64,000 nt of DNA, taken from contig CM055730.1 in NCBI GenBank assembly GCA_029465975.1, positions 14,139,563 to 14,203,562 of the forward strand. Direction: 5' to 3'. The position numbers and the translations under genes were made by a program. The notes beneath the pieces were generated by a model. The model had not been told where the DNA came from, made no database searches, and worked only from the letters and a program-made list of their open reading frames with translations. This document shows positions 1 through 10,837 of this stretch, one piece after another (position 1 is the first letter of the stretch; the number at the start of each line of letters is the position of its first letter). This DNA comes from Dallia pectoralis. Taxonomy: Eukaryota > Chordata > Actinopteri > Esociformes > Umbridae.

Positions 1-355
1 CCGTATGCTACAAAACCTCACCCTACGTGACAGCTGAACATGTTAGGCCCTACATGATAAAAATACGCACTTTAGCCCAACCTGTCTCTACACGTCTCTA
101 CATTGATTAACAATGCATGACAATAATGATACATTAATATGAATTGTATCACTAGTCAACAAGAAACAAGAAAATATACTTGTAACATATTCTGTGTTCT
201 GCATCAGAATGTGAGGTCTTACTGTAAACAAGTTTCAAATAGCACATTTTGGTTAAAGAAGCTTTTTTATTGACATTCAAAACTGAAAATGCCACCAAAA
301 TGTATGGAATGCTTTTGTACAAAGTAAGACTTTCCGGTGTCATGTGGTAACTTAC
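1..355 (-). other. grid1 intron, 3' of the last visible exon (partial)
   Basis: This is the start of the intron following the 162-bp exon; its donor GT is at 355-354. It is AT-rich, and I see no recognisable repeat, RNA gene or further exon in it. Confidence 0.8.
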
Positions 356-517
356 CTTCTGGATTGTGTCTAGCATGGACCAACCTCCGTTCCAGGGCTT
401 GGTGGATTTCCTCATGCAGTTCAGACTGGCCATGCTATGCCACTTCCTGTCCTCTAGCTTACTGTAGAAAGCATTGGCCAGCATCAGTACGCTGTCATAC
501 AGGTACAAGTTGGAGGC
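356..517 (-). CDS. grid1: grid1 exon (162 bp), amino-terminal domain
   Basis: This is the leftmost visible exon of GluD1 and encodes 54 residues in phase 0. On the minus strand it follows the acceptor catatttctcag and begins ASNLYLYDSVLMLANAF. It then has KLEDRKWHSMASLNC, MRKSTKPWNGG and SMLDTIQK, ending AAG before the strong donor GTAAGT. The length equals that of the corresponding mammalian segment (54 residues, from memory), with first residue Ala in place of Ile. This part lies near the C-terminal end of the amino-terminal domain. The next exon, expected to open with Gly-His-Ile-Thr-Gly-Leu in this family, would lie left of position 1 and is not present. An overlapping plus-strand frame here is a shadow. 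Confidence 0.95.
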
Positions 518-1623
518 CTGAGAAATATGAACACAGAATACCTCTTCTGTTAAAAAAAGGCGCTGAGCAAATGTAGTGTCATGCTGGTACTGTTCTAACT
601 CTCAAAACAAGACGCTCAGGTTGTCAGTACCAACAAACAAGTGATTCCTCTTTCAGACTTTCACTGTGGAGTATATCCTTATTCCAGGATGGTCAAATAG
701 CAAACGGGCAAAATAGAGGATACGTCAAGAAATTGGGTAATATCCTACATTTAGAAAAACATCTCTATATTTCATGCAATAAATAAGATGTCTTTGACAA
801 AATCAGTTAGCATCCACTTGAATATTTATAGAGTCCGGATCCCTATACGACTGGACTGTGTTATTGTGTTGTTTTGTAAAGAAAAGAAGAAGTATTAGTA
901 TTAAAAAGGCAGAAATGTAATTTAAATCGGGTATAGATAGAATTATTTTTCTTAACACTTGCCTCCAAACTCCAAATATGTTTTTCACCATTCATTTGTA
1001 AAACACACTGCTTCAGATGCTGGAAATCATTTCATACCACGTGAATTGAATGATGGTCTTGCTGGCATAGGTTTTATATACCGTAAATTCTCTTTGAGAA
1101 TGTGCACTTAATTATCAAAGTAACATGTTGACATTAATATCACGTTGGTTTATCATCTGTTCTTTAACAGTCTTCCAGGCTGACCATAGTTTGCAGGAAA
1201 CAGCCAGTCACGGTCACTGCACACTCGACGAATACAGAGAACATTTCTACGGCGTGCTGGAAATCTGTGTTCCTGTGCAAGTCCTGTGTAATCATAGTGA
1301 TGGTGACAGACAGAGGTATTTTACATTAGCGGGACGTGTGAAGAAAATGACACCCGTGTTAGACAGATGATGAGATTCAATGTTGTGACGGCGCTGTGAG
1401 GCAAATCGCTCTCGTCGACCTTAGGTATTCATTTTGTCACGGGCATATGTCTTGTCATAACATGGAGCGGTGATGGATGAATGTACTCTGTGGACATCGC
1501 TGAAGATTTAAATCTACTGTTACCGTGGTGAGAAGGGGGCCGACGCTCGGATACTGAACGCAACACAGACTCAACGGATACAGTCTCAACGGATACAGTC
1601 TCAACGGATACAGTCTCACTGAC
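518..1623 (-). other. grid1 intron between the 174-bp and 162-bp exons
   Basis: This 1.1-kb GT-AG intron holds a small 15-bp tandem repeat directly at its 5' (right) edge, listed separately. Otherwise it is unique AT-rich sequence. A moderately GC-rich part at about 1200-1360 has no recognised content. Confidence 0.85.
1558..1619. repeat. 15-bp tandem repeat next to a splice donor
   Basis: About four tandem copies of a 15-bp unit (tcaacggatacagtc on the plus strand) begin within about five bases of the donor of the 174-bp grid1 exon. Because 15 is a multiple of three, the minus-strand frame stays open across the array, giving repeats of roughly Glu-Thr-Val-Ser-Val. Confidence 0.85.
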
Positions 1624-1797
1624 CTCTAGTGACTGCAGGTAGCCCTCTTGAGGGTCACAGAGCAGGGAGGAAATGCGGTGGTTGTTCCTCATGCAGCGGA
1701 TGTTGCTGTCTCTCCACAGAGGGAAGATCTGCCGTATGACCGTCATTCGACCCAGCGAACTGTGGACCAGCTCCATGATTTCCGAGTCGCTCACTTC
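1624..1797 (-). CDS. grid1: grid1 exon (174 bp), amino-terminal domain
   Basis: This exon encodes 58 residues of the GluD1 amino-terminal domain in phase 0 at both ends. Minus-strand landmarks in order are EVSDSEIMELVHSSLGRMTV, IRQIFP, a variable stretch LWRDSNIRCM, then RNNHRISSLLCDPQEGYLQ, ending SLE. The acceptor is ctttaccacag. The donor is GAG then GTCAGT, a less common but acceptable donor. Against my memory of mammalian GluD1, the variable stretch before the Cys is one residue longer, so a one-residue insertion is likely. The frame stays open for about 195 bp beyond the donor through a 15-bp tandem repeat. I place the exon end at the donor because the next residues of the family (SNLYLYD) come from the following exon. 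Confidence 0.95.
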
Positions 1798-2888
1798 CTG
1801 TGGTAAAGAAGAGGACAGTCGCCCGTTTATTCGATAGGTCATTAACGGGACAGGGTGTATGACACCGTCAGCGTCAGTACGTGTGGTCGCATAGCACGGT
1901 CGGGGACAGTGAATAACGCAGTCGACCGTGTGTTTAGTTTGTGTGACAGTTAGATATGAGTGAGACTCGATATCGGTATTTAAAGATCAATTAAATCATG
2001 CAACAAGTAATATTAAGGTGATGAATATAACATGTAGGGATAATATAGAAAAGCACTCCTCTACTAATGCATTCAGACAGAGGTGAGGCAGGATAAAATA
2101 GAAGACTAGACGACCAATAAGGGAATGACCTTTGATGGGTCACGTCAATAGTGACATGAGCGAGAGCTGCTGGTAAGATCCAGGAGCAGGACAGCGGTCA
2201 ATGTTGTGTAAAACCTCTGGCACTGGGGTCAACAGAATTATAATGAGGCCACTGTCTGGCCTGACTTCTCTGTTTTCCTTCATGCCTCTGTGTCTGGATC
2301 CACCTTCCCCGTCTCCTGTAGCTTTCTATTTCTATCTCACTATCTCTAACGATTTCTAGCGATTTCTGAAATTGTTCTTGAGGCTCCACCAAGGCCCCCA
2401 TAGATGATTAGAGAAATGCTCATATTGCAACCGTTATTTGAATAGAATATGATTCACAAATGGCCAATATTCATGGTACCAAATGTGTCCTTGCATGCAT
2501 GTACGAGTCAAATCATCTGAGGCTTTGTTGAGCTTCACATTACATACAGTTAATGTGCTTGTTGTCGTATACAAATATGTTTTTTTACTGTTTTAATTGT
2601 AATTACGTTTCAGAGTATTTTATATATATTGTTCCACATTGATATGGTGCTTTGCTGTGTATATATATACAGGACATAAGGCCAAAAAGGCAGATACTTT
2701 TTGGCTGTAAGGCTACAGAAGGTGAACATTTTGAAACTGAGGACCTTCTGTACCTGTATGAACACTGTATGAAGGAAGGTACTATGAGAACAGATGCGCT
2801 CGTCTGTGTTTGCAAAAAAGAAAATGCCTGTTGGTGTGTGTGCATGTGTATGTGTGTGTGCATGTGTGTGTGTGCATGTGTGTGTGTG

Positions 2889-2955
<67 letters not shown>

Positions 2956-3477
2956 ATGTGTATGTGTGTGTGCATGTGCATGTGTATGTGTGTGTGCGTG
3001 CATGTGTGTGTCTTCATGCATGCGTCCACATTCATTGTGGTTGGATGGTTAGGTCAACACAAAAGTGCACTCTGAAAGTAGATAAATGTTAATAACGAGA
3101 CATCAACATATGGTTGGAACACGATTTTTTTCCATTAGAACTGAGACATCAGATGACTTATGGTCGTTATCTCCGAATCAGGCCGAATCAATGCAAATAT
3201 GCCCAGCAGCTTTTATGCAGGGTCGAGAGCACAGCGTTTGGTATTCACAAAGCGGGGGATATTAAAGCTCATTTGGAAGCCCATTTAGGAACTGCAGATG
3301 GCTTCCAGAGTGCGGTGAATACAATAACCAATAATTACACTGTCAATGTTTTCGTGAAAACACAGAGCGGAACTGGCGCAGTGTGGAATCTTCAATATCG
3401 TCTGTGAAGGAGAGCGCGGCAGCTTTATTTTTGCCTCTCCATACTTAATACTACTGTAATGAAGTGTTTTGTCTCAC
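1798..3477 (-). other. grid1 intron between the 54-bp and 174-bp exons
   Basis: This 1.7-kb GT-AG intron contains the TG microsatellite at 2834-3011. A 97-codon plus-strand frame at 3114-3407 has no family resemblance, and I treat it as chance. The rest is unremarkable. Confidence 0.85.
2834..3011. repeat. TG/CA microsatellite, partly interrupted
   Basis: About 180 bp of alternating TG with interspersed TGTGCA and TATG interruptions; the purest run is about 2889-2951. Long alternating purine-pyrimidine tracts like this can adopt Z-DNA. Open frames across it in several phases (Cys-Val and His-Thr repeats) are artefacts of the repeat. Confidence 0.95.
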
Positions 3478-3531
3478 CTCATTGGCATAAACCCAGTGGC
3501 TGTCCTTGGATGCTAGGTTGGTTTCCACAGC
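3478..3531 (-). CDS. grid1: grid1 54-bp exon, amino-terminal domain
   Basis: This very short exon encodes 18 residues, AVETNLASKDSHWVYANE, in phase 0 at both ends. On the minus strand it is bounded by an acceptor (ctcttaaag) and a donor (GTGAGA). Delta receptors have the equivalent short segment between the TEELNRYRD exon and the exon that begins E(I/V)SD. Mammalian GluD1, from memory, reads VETNLASKDSHWVF followed by VNE, so this copy would differ by Tyr for Phe and Ala for Val near its end. It is too short for an ordinary open-reading-frame scan. It is supported by both splice sites, by phase, and by sitting between the neighbouring exons in the right order. It joins an 18.4-kb intron on its 5' side to a 1.7-kb intron on its 3' side. 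Confidence 0.95.
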
Positions 3532-4439
3532 CTTTAAGAGAGAGACATGTGTTATTACTCGCTCCAAACATTCGCTCCTGAAGGTTATCTATTAATTAAC
3601 ATTTTGAACTCGTGAAAAACATTGACAAAATAACAAGCAACTGCAAGGCGACGCCAGCATTGCGTTGACATTATAATCATTTTGAGAAATAATACTGGTC
3701 ATTTTATTTTTATTTATGAAGGCACATAGGGGATGCGTCCCAGATGCCATGGCTTAGAGCTGTTCCCAGGCCCAATACCTGGTGTGTTTGCCCGGGCACA
3801 GAGCTGTGGTACATTGACCATGGAGGACAAGGGAGAGGAAAGACAAACAAAAATCTCTGCTGAATTTTATGACACTGTACTTCCAGTCTTGCAGCAATTG
3901 TGACTTTCAGAAAAGAAAGCAATATATGAATTGTAAACATATATGACTATTGCCCTGGCCACTCTATTCCTCTCCACAGAAATTGAACGTATTGGCACAT
4001 GCAGGACGGTACAAGAAAACTTGAAATTCGTATTCATGTTTAATAAAATGCACTTTTTTTCTTGCACTGCAGGATTTTGAGACACCAGTTTATGATGGCC
4101 AACCATAAAAAACGCCATAGGCCCAATAGCTAGCCATTGTGAACTTCCTACGACTTCCTATGTCCAGCCACCTCTTGCTCCCTAACTAAATGATTCACTG
4201 CATGCTCATGGAACATATCCATTGCTAAATTGGTTTTTATAGCACTTCAAATTTTAAGCTTCTTCATCCAACTCTGTGAAACGTTCTGCCACACTTTCTC
4301 ACCCCTCCTCAACCCTCCACTCACATTTACCCTTTTTGCAAGTAACTTCGTAACCACATTGAAAAATACGTTTGGGATCAGGCTGACTGTTTCTCCTCTC
4401 TTTACCTACTCAAAAATAAATCAATGCCGTCCAGAGGAA

Positions 4440-5085
4440 AATAAGAAGGTTACTGTGGACCAGCAGATTCCCTTCCACCTTCTCTGGCCTGGACGTTTAA
4501 CTCTTGGAAGTGGCACCATTGGCAGAGTTATTCTCTGTCCAGTGTCTGTCTTCTTTTGCCTATCTAAATCTTTTATTTTTACTTGCCAGTCTGAGTTATG
4601 GCTTTTTCTTTGCAACTCTGTCCAGAAGGCCAGCATCCTAGAGTCGCCTCTTCACTGTTGGCAGTGAGACTGGTGTTTTGCTGTTATTATATATAAAGCC
4701 TGCAGTGACCTGTAAGGCATGTATTGGTCCGCTTCTTCAGTTGTGTACCTCTTTCTATTCTGGTTAGAGTCATTATGCGCCTTTCTGTGATAGGAGTAGT
4801 ACACAACAGCGTGGCAATTTCTTGCATGGAATAGGCTTCATTTCTTAGAACACGAATATACTGACACATGAGCTGTAATCGAACCCACAAACGCTGATGC
4901 TCCAGATGCAAAACTGGTCAAAAGATGGCCAGTTTCATTACTTCTTTGAACTACAGGTCCAATATTAATTTACAATAGTTATGTCTACACTATATTAATG
5001 ATCAATTTGCTGCTAAAATGCTATTTTAATTCTTTCAAAAACGAGGACATTTTTAAGTGACCCTAACATTTTTTAAATGTAGTTT
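4440..5085 (-). mobile_element. Tc1/mariner-like transposon relic (truncated)
   Basis: On the minus strand this is a decayed Tc1-like element. Its left-end segment (about 5085-4920) contains the line aagtgaccctaac, typical of one common fish Tc1 family. It is followed by the transposase start region, with HQRLWVRLQL and RNEAYSMQEIA resembling the helix-turn-helix part, then a stretch equivalent to the second helix domain (about 4640-4500) with MLAFWTELQRK. The frame is broken by stops and shifts, and the catalytic half is missing, so it cannot be active. The family match is from memory of conserved blocks. The lower boundary is approximate. A plus-strand frame at 4230-4667 is antisense to it and is not a gene. 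Confidence 0.75.
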
Positions 5086-5589
5086 AGCTGTTTTACACAT
5101 GCCAATATCACATTATTATTCACATATGTCATCCCAACGCTTGCTCCAGACTGTAAAATGATGTTGTTAGCGTTCCAATAATATATTTGCCATACTGTAA
5201 TTAAGATTGATATGCCCATATTATCTTACATATAGCTGCATTGCCCTCACCAGTTTATTGAACTACAGCATCCTCATCAGTAAGAGCAACTAGCAGCACA
5301 TTATAGCTGCCGATCGATCATCTAACCTGATAAGAGTATAATATCTTCTGCTTGGTTTTTCATAATATTGCAAAAGCCCCTGAGTACCAGAGTAATATTT
5401 CCCTCCAAGATCTAAGTGGTCCATTTGTTACTCTAAAATGACGTCATATGCTATCCAACCACATTAGCCCGTTGCTATCAAGAGAGACACAGAAAAATAG
5501 GAAAGGGCTGCCGGAACTAGTGACCCACTGTGTCTTCATTCAGCAACGTAAAAGCAATGAACGCACAGAACTGTCACTGATTCATATCC

Positions 5590-6155
5590 TGTGAGCAGTA
5601 GCAAAATAAACTCTCACCCAGATGTGGGCAGTAGCTAAATGATCTCTCACCCAGATCCTGTGAGCAGTAGCTAAATGATCTCTCACCCAGATGTGGGCAG
5701 TAGCTAAATGATCTCACCCAGATGTGGGCAGTAGCTAAATTATCTCTCACCCAGATGTGGGCAGTAGCTAAATGATCTCACCCAGATGTCGGCAGTAGCT
5801 AAATGATCTCTCACCCAGATGTGGGCAGTAGCTAAATGATCTCACCCAGATGTCGGCAGTAGCTAAATGATCTCACCCAGATGTCGGCAGTAGCTAAATG
5901 ACCTCTCACCCAGATGTGGGCAGTAGCTTAATGATCTCTCACCAAGATCCTGTGAGCAGTAGCTAAATTATCTCTCACCCAGATGTGGGCAGTAGCTAAA
6001 TGATCTCACCCAGATGTCGGCAGTAGCTAAATGATCTCTCACCCAGATGTGGGCAGTAGCTAAATGATCTCACCCAGATGTGGGCAGTAGCTAAATGATC
6101 TCACCCAGATGTCGGCAGTAGCTAAATGATCTCTCACCCAGATGTGGGCAGTAGT
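5590..6155. repeat. 31-33-bp minisatellite (about 17 copies)
   Basis: Tandem units share cagtagctaaatgatctc followed by acccagatgtggg. Variants carry CTCT or CT (33 or 31 bp), gtgg or gtcgg, and three units carry cctgtgag instead. The variants are interspersed, indicating repeated local duplication. Confidence 0.95.
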
Positions 6156-6464
6156 TATTTGGTAAAGGCAGGCAGTTAATCACGTCATTTATTACATCTT
6201 TCTCCACACCAATCACTGAGAGGCATTCATTTTTTTCAGATATTAACTTGGATTAAGCCTATTAGGCAAATAAGCAAACCAATTTATAGAACAATAACCT
6301 AATGACATGTTTTTTTATTAGAATTCACTTTCTATGTCACGTTGGACAGTCCTTCTTTGTGGTAGAGGTCTGCTGTAGAGTTCACTGATCGTTATAACAT
6401 ATAAGTGAGGGGCCTCAGGAATATATTGTTTCAGGGGGCCCGAGATTTCTGGCATCAGGAGACC

Positions 6465-6750
6465 TTTAGGGCATGTACAACGTTTAGGGCACACTAGATA
6501 GGGCAGGTACAACGTTTAGGGCACACTAGATAGGGCAGGTAAAACGTTTAGGGGACACTAGATAGGGCAGGTACAACGTTTAGGGGACACTAGATAGGGC
6601 AGGTACAACGTTTAGGGGACACTAGATAGGGCAGGTACAGCGTTTAGGGGACACTAGATAGGGCAGGTACAACGTTTAGGGGACACTAGATAGGGCAGGT
6701 ACAGTGTTTAGGGCACACTAGATAGGGCAGGTACAGTGTTTAGGGAATAT
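6465..6750. repeat. 32-bp minisatellite (about 8.5 copies)
   Basis: Tandem units contain cgtttaggggacactagat followed by agggcaggtacaa. Edge units carry gggcac instead of ggggac. The array sits only about 310 bp from the preceding minisatellite and shares no unit sequence with it. Confidence 0.95.
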
Positions 6751-7122
6751 TTACATGTATCATGACTGTGATGTCGGCGGTATAAATACCTGGGACGCTC
6801 TGCTCATAAGAATGGTGAATAAACATTGAGTTATTGTTCAAACCTTTTATCTTTTCTTCATATGTGGACAACACAAATCGGATTACGTAAAAATACATAT
6901 TTACCCACAGTAATATTTTGGACGTTTTTTCAGAGTCACATCATGTTATTTTCCAATCTGTGGGCATATTATTTTTGGAATATTTTCAAAACAACCATCA
7001 AATGAACACATGTATACATTTATAGAAGGGCCAGATAACCAGGCAAGTGCCTACCCCACTTAAACAAAAGGAGCGAACTGACGAAACTTCTAATGGAACA
7101 AAACAAACTTTAAAGTAAAGCT

Positions 7123-7635
7123 TGTAGTGTGGTAAGCTGTGGAGAAACCATAATAATCACTATAAACCCAAATGGTGTGCCGGCCATATCAATGTCTCGC
7201 CTCAGCTGGGAAGATCGTGTTACCAATAGCAATTCAGTGCCCTGGACAGAGCACCCAAGAGACACACTGGCAGACGCTGGAGTATTCCAGAGGCATCCAG
7301 CAGCGGCTGCTTCGCCTATATGCAGCTGCCTCTCATCAGGACTAATTGGGGCTGGTATAAAGGGAGGCCCAGCAGCACAGTGAAGGTAAGCTCCAACCTG
7401 ACTGGACTAACTGCCTGTGGTGTGTGTACCCAACAGACGACGGCGAGCGCAATGATGCCAGAGACTGAGCCCTGAGGGGGAACAACGACAAAAATTAGGA
7501 GCTGAAAGTGGCCATGTGTTAGTCTGAGTGATTTTCTGTTGTTTCTTTATTTTATTTTTAATAAAATGCCTCAGGCCCTCAGCCTTCACGCCCATAATCT
7601 GCCTGCCTCTGTGTCGCGTCTGTGCCCTCACTACA
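7123..7635 (+). mobile_element. candidate solo LTR
   Basis: The segment starts TGTAGTG and ends CACTACA, a perfect 7-bp terminal inverted repeat of the TG...CA type. Inside, in the expected order, are a TATAAA box at 7356-7361, a GC-richer transcribed region, and an AATAAA signal at 7560-7565 about 70 bp before the end. This is the layout of a retrotransposon long terminal repeat of about 513 bp. I see no partner LTR or internal genes, so it would be a solo copy. The immediate flanks (aagct and ataca) do not form a target duplication, which weakens the call. The 84-codon frame inside shows no family similarity. Confidence 0.4.
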
Positions 7636-7639
7636 ATAC

Positions 7640-8285
7640 ATAGATCAAATAATCAGGTATATTGCAAAATATCATGAAATGGCGATGGAAACGTCACACG
7701 GATGAGCCAAATATGTTGAGCTGCTGGAGGCATGACTGTGCACTGCACAATATGTAGCTGCTCCGTCACAGCCGACGGAATGAACGGATTTCAGTCCACC
7801 ATACTTAATCAACTTGCCTCATTGCCTGTTTTGACACTGTTGTCTCGATGATAATCAAAAAGGAGCAGCATGGGGGTGTTTTTCCACGGCGCTGGTGTAG
7901 ACATTTTGAAGGCCCCCCAGTGCTACAGTGTCATTGTGGGACACTCGTGGCTGTCGGTCTATCAATCTAATCGTGCACTCAGGGCTTATTTTAACACAGC
8001 CGCTAAGGAGGCAACAGGACCCAGCAGGTAGGCACAGGAAGTCCTGTAATCTCTGCTGCAGGCTAAGGGCTCACGCTCTCACACACACGCTCTCTCGCAC
8101 AGGCAACGCTGCCAAGAAGTCAATACCCCATGAAGTGTTGTCTGGAGAGGGAGATGAAAAACAAAGCTGCGGAAACGTACGGGAAAAATGGGAAGGTGGC
8201 ATTAAGATGTGACAGACTTGTGATGATCTGATGAGTAGAACAAGGTCAGCCAGGCTCCCAAGGCTCAGAGGAATCATACTGCTAT
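7640..8285. other. unique intronic stretch
   Basis: Mixed-composition unique sequence with no recognised exon, RNA gene or transposon. The short frames on both strands at 7928-8301 overlap each other and the CT tract and are not convincing. Confidence 0.5.
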
Positions 8286-8289
8286 TGAC

Positions 8290-8300
8290 ACTCTCTCTCA

Positions 8301-8334
<34 letters not shown>

Positions 8335-8398
8335 CTCTCTTTCACCCCCCGCTCTCTCTCTCTCTCTCTCTCTCACCCACTCTCTATCTCTTTTTTTC
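8290..8398. repeat. CT/GA microsatellite
   Basis: Two CT-rich blocks separated by a short CACCCCCCG segment. Polypurine-polypyrimidine DNA of this kind can form triplexes. Confidence 0.95.
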
Positions 8399-10527
8399 AA
8401 CCTCTCTCTGCCTTTTTATGCCACCTGTGTACGATCTATTTGTAGTGTCTTCCATCAAGCCCAATTGTAATTCAGAACAAAGTACTGCCATGTTCTTCTA
8501 TTGCTATACCTGGCTCCTTTAAAAGTGGTACAGTCAGCTAGAACCGAAAACCGGAACGTCTTCGAGAACACAGAACTGTGGAGAAGTAAACATTAAGATG
8601 TGGGTATTAAATAGCAGAGGCAACTATACTGGATCAATAGTTTGATTGAGAACCTGATATTGGCCTTCACTCTTTAAATATCCTTCCAGATGAAATAAAG
8701 CAATTATATTAATTAACAGTGTGACTTAATCGTTCTACAAGATTAGCCTCTAAACCATTTACAACTGATCTCTGTGTAAAACATCAATATGCCCAACAAT
8801 TTATTAACTTACATTTTTCAAGATACTAGTTACTGTCATTACAATTAAGTTATATTTAAAATGTTCAATAAAGTATTTCCTTGTTTACCATGGCAAATTA
8901 AGTATGGCATTTTACCCAGCATGTATGAGGAATACAAACACTGATATCAAAGTGTACAAAACTTCAATTCGATGCTACCTCCATTTCACCAATCATTCTA
9001 GATACCAGAAGAAGACAAGACATCTGACCATATAACCGACTCCAATAACCTTTAGTAAACCCCGGGCTCTCACGTTCATGTCTCGATGAGATTCAACTTC
9101 AGCAATTCACAAAATGTGAACCGTCAGATTGTTTTAGTTATTAAACCATCCACAGCATTGGGGAGAAATCCACTTGGGTCTTCATCCAGGCAGTTTAATT
9201 AAACTCCAGTTGATTTGAACTTCTCAGTTATTGCCCTAATAGTGGAGTTGACTTGTTTTGTTTAACTGGTCCGTATAAAACATTAAAATGTAATTGTAAA
9301 GATGATTGCATTTTAAAATCTCCTGCCGTTGCCCCAAGGTAAATTATTTTGACCAATCCATGCACCTGCACAAAAAAATGAACAGCACCAGAGAAGCAGG
9401 ATTTGCTTCCTGAGCACCACGGCTGCTAAATAGGATGCCTCCACACTGGCTTACAATACCAGTATAAATACTTTCAATATCTATGGTGAATATGCAGCAG
9501 AAATGTACTGTAGGCTCATGAAAGGAGTAATGCATTAGCACGCTGACAAGATAACAATGACCAAGAAAATTAAGCTGTTTTCAAGGTCTGTGCGAATGTC
9601 CAAATATTTATACAGTCTGGAATCCGACACAGTTTCACAGGAATTATCAAACCGCAAGAGTCTGACAAATGGTACTCCTAAATAGCTGACATGCCACTTT
9701 CAATAGATTTCTCCTTTATATATATATATAAATAATGAATAATAGCAACTTGTCAGTTTTCAGAGGTAAAACGAAAATGTAATGTTCCAGTCAGGCAAAC
9801 GCTGGATTTATGTTACAGTAAAGAGACTGGAAGGTCTATGGTTAGCATCTTTGGTAAGTATTAAAATGCTACATGGTTAGCCCTCGTAATTAGCAGCTAA
9901 GCGAACCACTATCAATCTCAATCTCTAAGTGGTGATGTCTCCAAAAATGAGCATTGGAAATTATAGTCCAATTACAATATGAACTGTAAGTCATCCAGGT
10001 CCTACACTACACCTTAAGACCGTAAATGAATATAGTTTAAACGGGACCATTCCTGTGTACCTTACTAAAAGGGAAGAGAACAGAAAGGCGTAATCAATCT
10101 CAATCTAAACAATAAAAGTCTGCAAAAGTGTTGCACATGACACAATGATACGTTTTAGCTCCATGCTTCAAAATGCAGTAGAGACGTGTCGGAACAATGT
10201 ACAGCGTAAGCAAAATACAAATGTTGACGTTGGCTACTTGGACAGTTAATCATTAAAACAAAGAAGCGGGCAATCAGTCTGCGTGGAAATTACGCCAAGC
10301 GATATGCCTTGCAGATGGCTGCAGTACGTTCATGGCAGACTGTCACATAAGAAGGTATCCTGCATCTGGCCGAGTCATTGGACCTAACGATCTGTTCAGA
10401 GAGTAGATGGATGTCCAAGCAAATACTCAATCCAACGCTTCCTCCTTTGACTCACTATTCATGTTCTGTTGCTGACCGGCATTCAACAGATATTCTGGCT
10501 ATTCTTATCTAACTGATAAAGCCTTAC

Positions 10528-10835
10528 ATGGAATAATGTGTGAATAATTACATGGAATAATGTGTGAATAATTACAGGGAATAATGTGTGAATAATTACA
10601 TGGAATAATGTGTGAATAATTACAGGGAATAATGTGTGAATAATTACATGGAATAATGTGTGAATAATTACATGGAATAATGTGTGAATAATTAAATGGA
10701 ATAATGTGTGAATAATTACATGGAATAATGTGTGAATAATTACATGGAATAATGTGTGAATAATTACAGGGAATAATGTGTGAATAATTACAGGGAATAA
10801 TGTGTGAATAATTACAGGGAATAATGTGTGAATTA
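10528..10835. repeat. 24-bp minisatellite (about 13 copies)
   Basis: Tandem units contain ggaataatgtgtgaataatt preceded by acat or acag. The 24-bp period keeps all frames open, producing an apparent 8-residue protein repeat on the minus strand that is not a gene. The array runs straight into the truncated end of the Tc1-like element that follows. Confidence 0.95.
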
Positions 10836-10837
10836 TT

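Noticed and set aside
3114..3407. 97-codon plus-strand frame near the 54-bp exon
   Set aside because: No family resemblance, no splice or promoter context, and located in a grid1 intron.
4230..4667. 145-codon plus-strand frame
   Set aside because: Antisense to a recognisable minus-strand Tc1-like transposase relic over much of its length.
5590..6750. CRISPR-like pattern of short repeats
   Set aside because: Units are directly tandem without unique spacers, and the genome is eukaryotic; these are minisatellites.
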